Shown piece by piece: positions 50,813 to 58,815 of a stretch of 64,000 nucleotides of DNA. Origin of the DNA: Atopobiaceae bacterium (lineage in GTDB: Bacteria > Actinomycetota > Coriobacteriia > Coriobacteriales > Atopobiaceae); assembly GCA_017510785.1 (NCBI GenBank), contig JAFWMH010000070.1, positions 39,712 through 103,711 of the forward strand, given 5' to 3'. Both the position numbers and the translations under genes were made by a program. The number at the start of each line of letters is the position of its first letter. Positions within the stretch are counted from its first letter, which is position 1. Below the pieces are notes generated by a model that was given only the letters and a program-made list of their open reading frames with translations, searched no databases and was not told the DNA's origin.

Positions 50813-51604
50813 ATGCCATATAGAAACGATCTTGGAGCGGTGATGCGCCCCGATTTGCACGTGTTCTACGTGCTGGATACCTCTGGTAGTATGCAAAACA
50901 AGCCTATTGGCGTTCTAAATCGTGCGATGGACGAAACGGTCGATGCACTCAAACAGGTGGCTGCACATCACAGCGATGCCAACGTAAAGATCGCGGTGCT
51001 GGAGTTCAATAGCACGTGCCGGTGGATTAATCCCGCTGGTCCGGAGTATGTTGACGATTTCTTTTGGCAAGATCTCGCTGCTGCTGGTAGAACCGAGGTG
51101 GGCGCTGCTCTTCGCGAGTTGGATTCGAAGCTCTCGCGCAATGCCTTCTTGAACTCCATGTCAAGTGCGTATCTGCCCGTGATCATTTTTATGACGGATG
51201 GCTTTGCCACTGATGACTACGAGCACGAGCTCAATCGCATTTTGCACAATAAGTGGTTTGCGAAGGCAACGCGTGTTGGTTTTGCAATTGGCCGCAATCC
51301 CGATACCGAAATGATCGCCAAGCTTGTGGGCAGCTCCGAAGCCGTTATTCGTACGGACGATCTTGGGGTCTTTGCACGCTTGCTGCGGTTCGTGAGCGTT
51401 TCGGCCTCCACGCTTTCGGGCAACTCGCACACCACGGATGAGGAGGTTTCGGGCAGTGCGGCCGTAAAGATGGCCCGCGACATGGCGGGAGTTAGCAGGG
51501 AAGAGGTTAGTCCGAGCTTCACGTATGAGGAGACGCCCTTTAGGGACTTCAACTCCGATTCGTCTGGCACTGGCTTTACCTGGGACTCAACAAGGGTATT
51601 TTAA
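50813..51604 (+). CDS. von Willebrand factor A protein, TerY-like
   Basis: A 263-aa protein. Nearly all of it is one vWA domain with an intact metal site: DTSGSM (22-27), a Thr in the GRTEVGAAL loop, and the MTDG strand end. TerY-type vWA proteins occur with a kinase and a PP2C phosphatase in the TerY-P triad, exactly as here. The last 60 residues are Ser/Thr-rich and probably flexible, and could be phosphorylated. TTAGGAGAA precedes the ATG. It is soluble. Confidence 0.88.
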   Translation: MPYRNDLGAVMRPDLHVFYVLDTSGSMQNKPIGVLNRAMDETVDALKQVAAHHSDANVKIAVLEFNSTCRWINPAGPEYVDDFFWQDLAAAGRTEVGAALRELDSKLSRNAFLNSMSSAYLPVIIFMTDGFATDDYEHELNRILHNKWFAKATRVGFAIGRNPDTEMIAKLVGSSEAVIRTDDLGVFARLLRFVSVSASTLSGNSHTTDEEVSGSAAVKMARDMAGVSREEVSPSFTYEETPFRDFNSDSSGTGFTWDSTRVF

Positions 51605-51652
51605 GACGCGACGATTGAGGAGCGCAAGTTAAGCGTTCGAAAGGTGGGACTC

Positions 51653-52429
51653 ATGTGCGCAACCAAACTAATTCAAAGAGAGCAAGGTGGGGTATGCGCG
51701 GTGTGCGGCGCACCGCTAGAGCCTGATGCGTTGTTTTGCACCGTGTGCGGAACGTCAATCGCTCAAGATGTTGCGCCAGCACCTGCCAATGCCGCGGTTG
51801 GGGCGGTTTCCTTATGTCCTCAATGTGGCGCGCCAGTCGATGCGGATGCCATGTTTTGCGTGACGTGCGGTGCGCGCGTGAGTTCCAACGGTTCTGGTAG
51901 CCCTGCGCGTCAATGCCCGAATTGTGGGTGGAACCTCGAGCCGGATGCCATGTACTGCATTAGCTGCGGCCAGCTTGTGAGACCTCATCAGCAAAGCCCG
52001 ATGGGCGGGGGTGCCGTGCATGAGCCTGGCGGTCATGGTACGGCGAAAATTGATAATGGGGCACAGGAGATTCCGGTGCAACACCCCATTCCTCCCATGC
52101 CTGTGCCACAGCCTGTTCCGGCTCCGGCACCGGCGCCAGTGCCTGTACCCGTACCTGCACAGAGGGGTCCCATTACTCCGGTGCCCGCGCCACCTATGGC
52201 CGACGACGACGATGACGCCACGGTTCGGCCTCGATTGATTATGCTTACGCGTGAAGAGGCGCGGACGGGTTGTCGCAAAACCATTCGACTCGCGCGAGAT
52301 CAGAGCATTGAGGTAAACATCCCGGCGGACGTGGACGTTAACACGAAACTCGATGTGCCGGGGTATGGACACTTTGACGAACAGACGGGACAACGGGGGC
52401 CACTCAGGCTTTCGTTTTACGTAGACTGA
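51653..52429 (+). CDS. Triple zinc-ribbon protein with DnaJ C-terminal-like domain
   Basis: A 258-aa protein with three consecutive zinc ribbons (CAVCG/CTVCG, CPQCG/CVTCG, CPNCG/CISCG; residues about 14-110). A Pro/Val/Ala-rich linker follows. The C-terminal 75 residues (LTREEARTGCRKTIRLARDQ, VNIPADVDVNTKLDVPGYG, GPLRLSFYV) follow the pattern of the substrate-binding C-terminal domain of DnaJ/CbpA. No J domain is present, so it cannot call on DnaK in the usual way; it may hold client proteins of this operon. The ATG at 51653 has AAAGGTGG upstream; a GTG three codons earlier is possible. Confidence 0.8.
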   Translation: MCATKLIQREQGGVCAVCGAPLEPDALFCTVCGTSIAQDVAPAPANAAVGAVSLCPQCGAPVDADAMFCVTCGARVSSNGSGSPARQCPNCGWNLEPDAMYCISCGQLVRPHQQSPMGGGAVHEPGGHGTAKIDNGAQEIPVQHPIPPMPVPQPVPAPAPAPVPVPVPAQRGPITPVPAPPMADDDDDATVRPRLIMLTREEARTGCRKTIRLARDQSIEVNIPADVDVNTKLDVPGYGHFDEQTGQRGPLRLSFYVD

Positions 52430-52439
52430 CGAGCGCATT

Positions 52440-54608
52440 ATGCAAACAGTTCCCATTCATAAACATATTCGAGGCGCGTCGCATGAGGCTGCTGGCACCG
52501 AGTGCGAGGATTTTTCGGGCGCGTGCACAATATCAGGGACACGTGGTACGGCCTACGTGGCCGTTGTGGCCGATGGCCATGGGGATCCCAAGTGTGCGAG
52601 AAGTGCAACTGGGTCGCGCTTTGCGGTGGAGGTTGCCCTCTCGGGTTGGGAGCAATTGGCGAAGGCATACCTGGACGCGGACGAAGACACGTGGCACAGT
52701 GTTCACGAGCGGCTCATCAATGCCGAGAAGGACGATCGAATCAAGCGCGACTTAGCCTTCCAGTTCGTTGGCGCATGGTGCAAGAGAGTATACGAAGACT
52801 ACGGTAACGATCCCGTCGAAGAGTGGGAAGAGGCTGAGGAGCAGCCTGATGATGCGCAACGTGCGAAAATGATTCGTCGGCTGTACGGCACGACGCTTGT
52901 ATGTGCGGCGATTCTTCCTGACCTCTGCGTGCTTATGCAGCAGGGCGATGGGTGCTCGACGGTGGTGTTTGGCGATCACCGCAGTCCTCTGGCGCGAGGC
53001 GATGTGATTCCGGAGGATCCTCTGTGCGTGGGCAACGTTACCACGTCGCTCTCGGATTCCGATGCCGCGTTGCGGATGCGCGTGGCCATTATCAACGGTG
53101 AGCACGACCCCATTGCGGCGGTGTTCGTAGGTACCGATGGCGTGGACAAGTCGTTGCCACGTGAGGACGGCGCTTCCAACCTGTTTTCGGGTATCGCCCT
53201 TAATGTGCTCGAGCGCGTCGAGAACGACTCGTGGGACGAGGAAGAGTTCTCGCAGGATTTGGAAGGCATTCTGGACAGGGTGAGTCGTTCGGGTAGTGGC
53301 GACGACACATCCGTTGCCGGTGTGGTAAACGTGCATGCCATGCGTCGTATAGCGCCTTCCCTGCGGCGCGAGCGCGATCGCTTTGACTTGCGTACGTCGC
53401 TTGCGAGCGAGCGTGCCAAGCTGCAGTCCATGTCGCGCAGATACGACTACTACCTAACGCTTACACCTGCGAACGAAGCAGAGGCCGAGGAACGCGAGCG
53501 GTACCTCAAGAGCTACAAGAGGCTCGAAAAGCAGATAAACGCTACGGAACGCGATCTTGGGGAAGACGTGCGTCCCCAACACACAAAAGACGGAACGCCG
53601 GATGACTCCGAGCAGGATGGGGAAGACGGGCGAGAGCAGGAGTCTTCTCCAAGGGAGACCGAGACGCTAAGAATCGTCTCGCCGGAAAACGACGAGGTGG
53701 AACCTCCTGCTTTTGTGGAGCCCGATGAGGACGAGGACGATAGCACGGTTGGGATTCTTTCGGCGGGAGAGCCGGTCGTGTCGTTTTCGGTGCCTGCACA
53801 CGATGATGCTCACCCACAAGCCTATGCGCAGGCAAAGCACACACGACTGGTGCCCATTCCTCTGATTGTGGTGGCACTCGTCTCCTTGCTTGCGCTGGTT
53901 GTTATGCTCGTGCTGTTCCTTCTCACTTCGCAAGAGCAAGAGGGCGCATCAGCCGATGTCTCCGTGCAAGGTACGCCAACTGTGGAATCGGCTGACGAGG
54001 AAGATGAATACGAATCCGTCGAGGACGCGGTTCGCAATGCATTTGCATTCGAGGACGATCCAGGGTATGCGCAGCACTACTTTAGGGTGCCCGACGAGTA
54101 CTCTAGTGATGGCAGTTTCTCGCAAGCCTGTGCCAGCGGGCTTGTCGTCAGTAGCGTTGACGTACTTGATGTAGAGGATGGTTCTCCAAGAACGGCTAAG
54201 GCTTCGGTTACCTATAGTGTGGTGGACGTCATGCCGGCGGTGGAGGAATTCAACAATCGCCATGGCGCGGACTCTAGTTACAGTACTTTGGGGTATGTAA
54301 GCAAGAGAATGAAAGAACGCGACTATAGGGAACAGCACCAAAGCGAGGCGCAAATGGCCGAGCTGTCGCTCTCGCGTGACGAGGATGACGAGAATTGGGT
54401 TGTTGACGAGACTGAGAAACGGGGACTCATTGAGGCCGCAAAACAGCGCATGCATTTTGCAGAGGCGGTAGCCGCGGCAAACGCAAATCGTGAAAATGAC
54501 GTCGACTACAATGAGGGTGAAGTTCAAGATTCTGGGGACGGCTTGGGGTACGAGATACCCAACCCTGTTTCTCAGGAGGAGAAAACCAGCTCTCCGGCGG
54601 TTGGCTAG
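52440..54608 (+). CDS. Membrane-anchored PP2C-type protein phosphatase
   Basis: A 722-aa protein. Residues 1-300 are a PP2C (PPM) phosphatase with metal-binding motifs VADGHGD (Asp45, Asp49), GTDGVDKS and GDDTSVAGV. A coiled-coil stretch (about 315-380) and an acidic linker lead to one membrane helix (IPLIVVALVSLLALVVMLVLFLL). The outer 220 residues are acidic with no recognised fold. It should reverse the action of the kinase two genes upstream. It starts 10 bases after the previous stop. Compared with simple TerY-P phosphatases it is long; the outer domain may be a sensor. Confidence 0.85.
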   Translation: MQTVPIHKHIRGASHEAAGTECEDFSGACTISGTRGTAYVAVVADGHGDPKCARSATGSRFAVEVALSGWEQLAKAYLDADEDTWHSVHERLINAEKDDRIKRDLAFQFVGAWCKRVYEDYGNDPVEEWEEAEEQPDDAQRAKMIRRLYGTTLVCAAILPDLCVLMQQGDGCSTVVFGDHRSPLARGDVIPEDPLCVGNVTTSLSDSDAALRMRVAIINGEHDPIAAVFVGTDGVDKSLPREDGASNLFSGIALNVLERVENDSWDEEEFSQDLEGILDRVSRSGSGDDTSVAGVVNVHAMRRIAPSLRRERDRFDLRTSLASERAKLQSMSRRYDYYLTLTPANEAEAEERERYLKSYKRLEKQINATERDLGEDVRPQHTKDGTPDDSEQDGEDGREQESSPRETETLRIVSPENDEVEPPAFVEPDEDEDDSTVGILSAGEPVVSFSVPAHDDAHPQAYAQAKHTRLVPIPLIVVALVSLLALVVMLVLFLLTSQEQEGASADVSVQGTPTVESADEEDEYESVEDAVRNAFAFEDDPGYAQHYFRVPDEYSSDGSFSQACASGLVVSSVDVLDVEDGSPRTAKASVTYSVVDVMPAVEEFNNRHGADSSYSTLGYVSKRMKERDYREQHQSEAQMAELSLSRDEDDENWVVDETEKRGLIEAAKQRMHFAEAVAAANANRENDVDYNEGEVQDSGDGLGYEIPNPVSQEEKTSSPAVG

Positions 54609-54671
54609 TGCGCAGGCATTTGGCTTGCGATGAATGTAGGCGATGGGGAAGCTGCTAGAAAGGAGCGAAAC

Positions 54672-56066
54672 ATGCAACGTACGAACGGTGGAGCTAACGG
54701 CTCCGAAGTGGTCACTCCCACTTCCACAATGAGGAGGAGATCTCCTAACTCGCCCCTCGTTCTTGGGTTTGTCGTAGGTTTTGCGCTGTGCTTAGGCATT
54801 GGTGCATACGTGCTTACGTCGCCCTACTCTGGCATCGTTAATGGCGCAACAAGTAAGGTAAAAACGAACGAAGAATTGGCGCGCATTGCCAAGAATTTTG
54901 TGACGGCGCTTTATGGCTGCGATTTTTCCAACATGTCTTCCGAGGAGATTCTGGAGTACGGCCCCGTGGCGGAAAGATGCTTGCCGTACATAAAGCCTGG
55001 CCCTGAGTCGTACAACAATTTTGTTTCCATGGTTTCGGAGACCTTCAAGACGAGCAAACCTGGCACTGTGCGCGTTATAAAGGGTACACCAACCGTAGTC
55101 GCGACTGACGAGCGTACGTATCGTGTGGTTGTTCCTTACGAAATCGTGGAGGTCAAAGACAAAACAGAAGACGCGGCGAAAGACGTGACCAAGGACGAAG
55201 GAGAGAAAAGCTCCATCGAAAAGGAAGGCACGGAGAAGGAGACGTACGTACGTGGGGAAGTAAGCCAGAGTGAGCCGAGCGAGTTGGCCGCACCCACGGA
55301 CGAGACCGGTGATGAAAGCGAGGATCTTGTAGCGATTGATACGGATGGTACCGAGGGACTGCCCAAGGAAGATACAAGCCAGACGGGCGATGATGCCAAT
55401 GACGACAAGAGTGACGAGGATTCGGCCCCAAACGAAGACAACACGATAAAAGAGGAAAAAGCTGAGCCCGACAAGACATCGGAAGGCCATGGCGAGACCG
55501 AAAACGATGCCGAAAAAGAGGATGCGGAGTCGACTAAGAAACCCAAGACTGGCTCTGCCACAAACGAAGACGTCGAGGATGAGGCTGCCGAAGATTCTGC
55601 CACAGACGAGGACGTCGAGGATGAGGCTGCCGAAGATTCTGCCACAGACGAGGACGTCGAGGATGGAGTGGCTGAAGACACATGGGATGTTAGTGTTGAT
55701 GAAGATAACAACGTGGCCGCAGCCAAAGTGGGAGCTAACGGCGGCGACTACACGACCGGCGATGAGACGACCGGCGGCGACACGACCGACGGCGATGAGA
55801 CGACCGGCGACTACACGACCGGTGACGATACAACCGGTGGCGACGAGACATCCGGCGGCGAGACAACTGGCGACTACACGACCGGTGACGAGACAACCGG
55901 CGGCGATACGACCGGCGGCGACTACACGCCCAGCGACGACACGAGCAGCTACGAAGTGGCGCCCAGCTACGATGAGGGATCAGGCGAAACGTATGGAGAT
56001 GCGAGTGGTGGCGCTGGTGATTCTGGCGTGGCTTCAGGGGAATCTGGAGATGGTGCGGCAGTTTAG
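54672..56066 (+). CDS. Acidic, repeat-rich membrane-anchored extracellular protein
   Basis: A 464-aa protein with a short cytoplasmic start, one membrane helix (LVLGFVVGFALCLGIGAYVL) and a folded outer domain of about 110 residues (ELARIAKNFVTALYGCDFSN, VVPYEIVEV), possibly NTF2-like. The rest is highly acidic low complexity: Asp/Glu/Lys-rich, then EDVEDEAAEDSATD repeats, then Gly/Asp/Thr repeats (TTGDETTGGDTT). The ATG at 54672 has AGAAAGGAG 6 bases upstream, better than an ATG at 54630. It is last in the phospho-signalling cluster. The acidic tail may bind cations or wall polymers. Function unknown. Confidence 0.75.
   Translation: MQRTNGGANGSEVVTPTSTMRRRSPNSPLVLGFVVGFALCLGIGAYVLTSPYSGIVNGATSKVKTNEELARIAKNFVTALYGCDFSNMSSEEILEYGPVAERCLPYIKPGPESYNNFVSMVSETFKTSKPGTVRVIKGTPTVVATDERTYRVVVPYEIVEVKDKTEDAAKDVTKDEGEKSSIEKEGTEKETYVRGEVSQSEPSELAAPTDETGDESEDLVAIDTDGTEGLPKEDTSQTGDDANDDKSDEDSAPNEDNTIKEEKAEPDKTSEGHGETENDAEKEDAESTKKPKTGSATNEDVEDEAAEDSATDEDVEDEAAEDSATDEDVEDGVAEDTWDVSVDEDNNVAAAKVGANGGDYTTGDETTGGDTTDGDETTGDYTTGDDTTGGDETSGGETTGDYTTGDETTGGDTTGGDYTPSDDTSSYEVAPSYDEGSGETYGDASGGAGDSGVASGESGDGAAV
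55558..55671 (+). repeat. 42-bp coding tandem repeat
   Basis: Units at 55558-55599, 55600-55641 and a partial third to about 55671 each encode a 14-residue EDVEDEAAEDSATD-type block within the acidic membrane-anchored protein. Copies 1 and 2 differ at only two bases, so the array is recent or homogenised and may vary between strains. Confidence 0.8.
55741..55930 (+). repeat. Gly/Asp/Thr coding repeat
   Basis: Variants of GGCGA[TC][GA][AC]GACGACC recur about a dozen times, encoding blocks such as TTGDETTGGD and TTGDYTTGDD. It lies near the 3' end of the acidic protein gene. Slippage between units could change the length in frame. Confidence 0.7.
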
Positions 56067-56091
56067 TGTTGCAATAAGCTAGAATAGCTAC

Positions 56092-56125
56092 GAAACGGGA
56101 CCCGCAATTCTGCGGGTCCTCTCGT
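56092..56125 (+). terminator. Terminator of the phospho-signalling cluster
   Basis: GGACCCGCA (56098-56106) pairs with TGCGGGTCC (56111-56119) around ATTC, with AACG/CGTT nearby. It is followed by TCTCGTTTGTTTG. It separates the acidic protein gene from mtnN. Confidence 0.65.
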
Positions 56126-56160
56126 TTGTTTGAAGACGGGTTTTGGACGGGGAGGTTTTT

Positions 56161-56865
56161 ATGGCCACTCGAATTGGTATTATCGGCGCTATGGAGTCGG
56201 AGATCAGCCATCTGAGGGAGAACCTTACAGAGAAAAAGAGGGACGTCATTGCGGGCATGGAGTTTTTTTCGGGTAAGCTCGGTACCCATGAGGTGATCGT
56301 GGTTGTATGCGGTGTGGGCAAGGTGAATGCTGCGCTGTGCGCAAATGTATTGTCGCTCCGTTTTAACGTTTCGCATGTAATCAACACCGGGGTTGCCGGC
56401 TCGCTTGATGCGCGCATTAACATTGGCGACATAGTCGTTTCTACCGATGCCGTGGAGCACGACTTCGACGTCGTGGCGCTCGGCTATGATGCGGGTGAAA
56501 TTCCGGGAATGGGTGTGGTCGCGTTCGAGGCCGATTCCGCATTGCGCGAAGCGATGGTTGCTGCCGTGCGTGAGGTGGCGCCCGAGGTTAGTGTTTTTGA
56601 GGGGAGGGTGGCCTCAGGCGACCAGTTCGTTTCGACGCGTGAGCAGAAGGAACGAATCGAAAGCGAGTTTGCAGGGCTGTGCTGCGAAATGGAGGGTGCG
56701 GCCATTGCCCACGCATGCCATCTTGCAAACGTGCCGTTTGTTATTGTTCGCGCCATATCCGATAAAGCCGATGGCTCTTCGCATGTGGATTACCGCACGT
56801 TTGTGCGTGAGGCCGCAAATCGTTCCGCTCGCATCGTGGAAGCGTTCGTACGCACCTTCGATTAG
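56161..56865 (+). CDS. mtnN: 5'-methylthioadenosine/S-adenosylhomocysteine nucleosidase
   Basis: A 234-aa nucleoside phosphorylase-fold enzyme that removes adenine from MTA and SAH, recycling by-products of SAM use. Evidence: the opening IGIIGAMESEISHL with the catalytic Glu, GVGKVNAAL, NTGVAGSL, CCEMEGAAIAHACH (ribose-binding Met-Glu) and RAISDKADG with the catalytic Asp. The start at 56161 has GGGGAGG 5 bases upstream. It converges on the hydrogenase-like gene with 12 bases between stops. Confidence 0.95.
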   Translation: MATRIGIIGAMESEISHLRENLTEKKRDVIAGMEFFSGKLGTHEVIVVVCGVGKVNAALCANVLSLRFNVSHVINTGVAGSLDARINIGDIVVSTDAVEHDFDVVALGYDAGEIPGMGVVAFEADSALREAMVAAVREVAPEVSVFEGRVASGDQFVSTREQKERIESEFAGLCCEMEGAAIAHACHLANVPFVIVRAISDKADGSSHVDYRTFVREAANRSARIVEAFVRTFD

Positions 56866-56877
56866 ACGGGACTGCGA

Positions 56878-58641
56878 CTACCGCCGGCGTCGGTCGTGAG
56901 TTTCGTAGTAGCGCGCCTTGTCGACGTACATCTCCGCGTCGGCATGTGCGTGCAACATATCAAAGTTATTGTTGTAGTCCTCGCCATACGACATGCCCAT
57001 CGAAACGCTCACATCCAAATCGTGGAGGTGGCTCTTTACCTCGGCCATTCCCGAAGCCACCTCTTCGCGGGTGAAGTCCTGCAGGATTACCAGGAACTCG
57101 TCGCCGCCGGTACGGAACACGCGCTCCCGACCGAACTTGCTTGCAAGGGCCTTCGCGGTCGCGATTATGAGCCAGTCGCCTGCGGCATGGCCATGCGTGT
57201 CGTTTTCGTGCTTAAGACCGTTCACGTCGGCTACGATGAGTCCGAGCGAGTGACCGTACCCGAAGAGGTCGCTGCTCGAGCGCTCGAGCGCATTGCGGTT
57301 CATCACGCCGGTGAGCTGGTCGCCAAACGACATTTTCGCAAGGTAGATGGCCTCCTCTTTTTCGAAGAACACGCAATTGTAGCGACTATTGAATCCGTTG
57401 TGGATTGCTACAACCATCTCGTAGCAGCTGTCGTATCCGCACGCAGAGCAGTTGACCTGACGTGATTGCCCGTCGTTCTTGCGGAGCGAGAGGAAAATCT
57501 CGTTCGCCTCTTCAAGCGTGGGCTGCAAGAGGGCGCATAAGGCGCTTTGGTCAACAAATGTCGCACGGTAGCGATCGAGGTCGAGTGTGGCAAACCGTTC
57601 GTTGACCAAACGCAAGCGTTCCTCGGGAGTATGAGCTTGATTCCATGGTGACTCGTCGTGGGAACTCTTGCTCTCGGTGCGCATGCGATGGATGTGCGAA
57701 AGGCCTGCGTCCTCGCGTGCTTCTTGGGTGCGTGCCGTGCCTTCTATGCATCCCTCTTGGCAATTGAGCGCGTCGACAAGCAGGTACGACGAGTCCGAGC
57801 CAAAAACCTTGTGCTTGTTCTTCTCTAGCCGTTCGTAGAGGTACTGCTTGCCCGAAACAATGCGTATGGGGGCATCGTCGCCCAAGAACCACCGTATGTT
57901 ATCGGCGAGTCCGCCCGGGGCAGGATAGTAGGAACCCAAGCCATACTCGATGTCGTCGTAGGTCGATTCCCCCGACGGAGGATATCTTCGAGCTCTGTGG
58001 ACAAGCGCGGGAAACGTCACGTTGTACTGAACAAGATCGGGATATCGGTGAACCTCGATTCCCTTGCCGATGCACGGACCAATAAAGGCGAGCTTGTCGG
58101 TAATGCCAAGCTCGTCGCGACAATAGGTAGCCAAGCACATGAGTGGACTCTTTACGGGCATGAGTCGGCTCATCATTTCGGGGAGCCAGTGCTCTACATA
58201 CGAGACGACTACGGGGCAAGAGGTGGAAATCATTCCCTTCATGCCATTTTCTTGAATGTGACGCAAATAGGCCCATGTGCAGATGTCGGCCCCGAGCGAG
58301 ACGGGCAGGATGCTGCGCACACCGAGGTGTTTGAGGGTGCCGAACACGCTGCGGAACTCCTCGGGATATTTTGCCTCGAAGGACGGAGCGACGAGCACGG
58401 TGATATTCTCGCCGGCCGCGAGGTCGTTAAAGAACGCGTCCGTATCGTCGCGGTATTCCCGGGCTCCATGTGCGCACACGTCGATGCATGCCCCACACAC
58501 GACGCAGCGATTGGAGTTAATCTCAATCGACGAGTTCTTTGGGCCGCTATGCGAAACGCTTGCGCCAAACGAGCTGCAAACACGAATGCAACGGTTGCAG
58601 CCCACGCATTTGTCGTTGGTGTAGATAAGTCCTTCACTCAC
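56878..58641 (-). CDS. Iron-hydrogenase-like sensor fused to a GGDEF diguanylate cyclase domain
   Basis: A 587-aa protein. Residues 1-60 hold two 4Fe-4S ferredoxin motifs (CVGCNRCIRVC, CVVCGACIDVC). Residues about 80-300 are related to the catalytic domain of FeFe hydrogenases, with the four H-cluster cysteines in recognisable places: Cys142 (TSCPVV), Cys190 (GPCIGKG), Cys294 and Cys298 (NCQEGCIEG). Neighbouring catalytic residues differ from true hydrogenases, so sensing is likelier than turnover. Another Cys cluster (CSACGYDSC, 398-406) may carry a third 4Fe-4S centre. Residues about 435-585 are a diguanylate cyclase domain with intact RTGGDEF (512-516), no RxxD inhibitory site, and MGMSYG. 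No membrane segment. Start is GTG. It may convert hydrogen or redox state into cyclic-di-GMP. Confidence 0.87.
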   Translation of the reverse strand: MSEGLIYTNDKCVGCNRCIRVCSSFGASVSHSGPKNSSIEINSNRCVVCGACIDVCAHGAREYRDDTDAFFNDLAAGENITVLVAPSFEAKYPEEFRSVFGTLKHLGVRSILPVSLGADICTWAYLRHIQENGMKGMISTSCPVVVSYVEHWLPEMMSRLMPVKSPLMCLATYCRDELGITDKLAFIGPCIGKGIEVHRYPDLVQYNVTFPALVHRARRYPPSGESTYDDIEYGLGSYYPAPGGLADNIRWFLGDDAPIRIVSGKQYLYERLEKNKHKVFGSDSSYLLVDALNCQEGCIEGTARTQEAREDAGLSHIHRMRTESKSSHDESPWNQAHTPEERLRLVNERFATLDLDRYRATFVDQSALCALLQPTLEEANEIFLSLRKNDGQSRQVNCSACGYDSCYEMVVAIHNGFNSRYNCVFFEKEEAIYLAKMSFGDQLTGVMNRNALERSSSDLFGYGHSLGLIVADVNGLKHENDTHGHAAGDWLIIATAKALASKFGRERVFRTGGDEFLVILQDFTREEVASGMAEVKSHLHDLDVSVSMGMSYGEDYNNNFDMLHAHADAEMYVDKARYYETHDRRRR

Positions 58642-58774
58642 AGCTGGCCCCCCATTACTATTAATGTCCCTAAAGCCCCAATAAAACTATAGCACAGGAG
58701 TTCTGTGTGAGTTTACTTCGTACCGTTTGTTTTCCGTTTGCGTTTATCTGGAACAATATGTGAACAGATAGTGC

Positions 58775-58780
58775 TATAGT
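58775..58780 (+). promoter_or_regulatory. -10-like box of the amino-acid ABC transporter
   Basis: TATAGT lies 35 bases before the binding-protein ATG in an AT-rich stretch. No strong -35 box is 17 bases upstream. It probably serves all three transporter genes. Confidence 0.4.
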
Positions 58781-58815
58781 GTTCGTCTGTTATTGTCTAC
58801 CTACAGGGGGGAACC

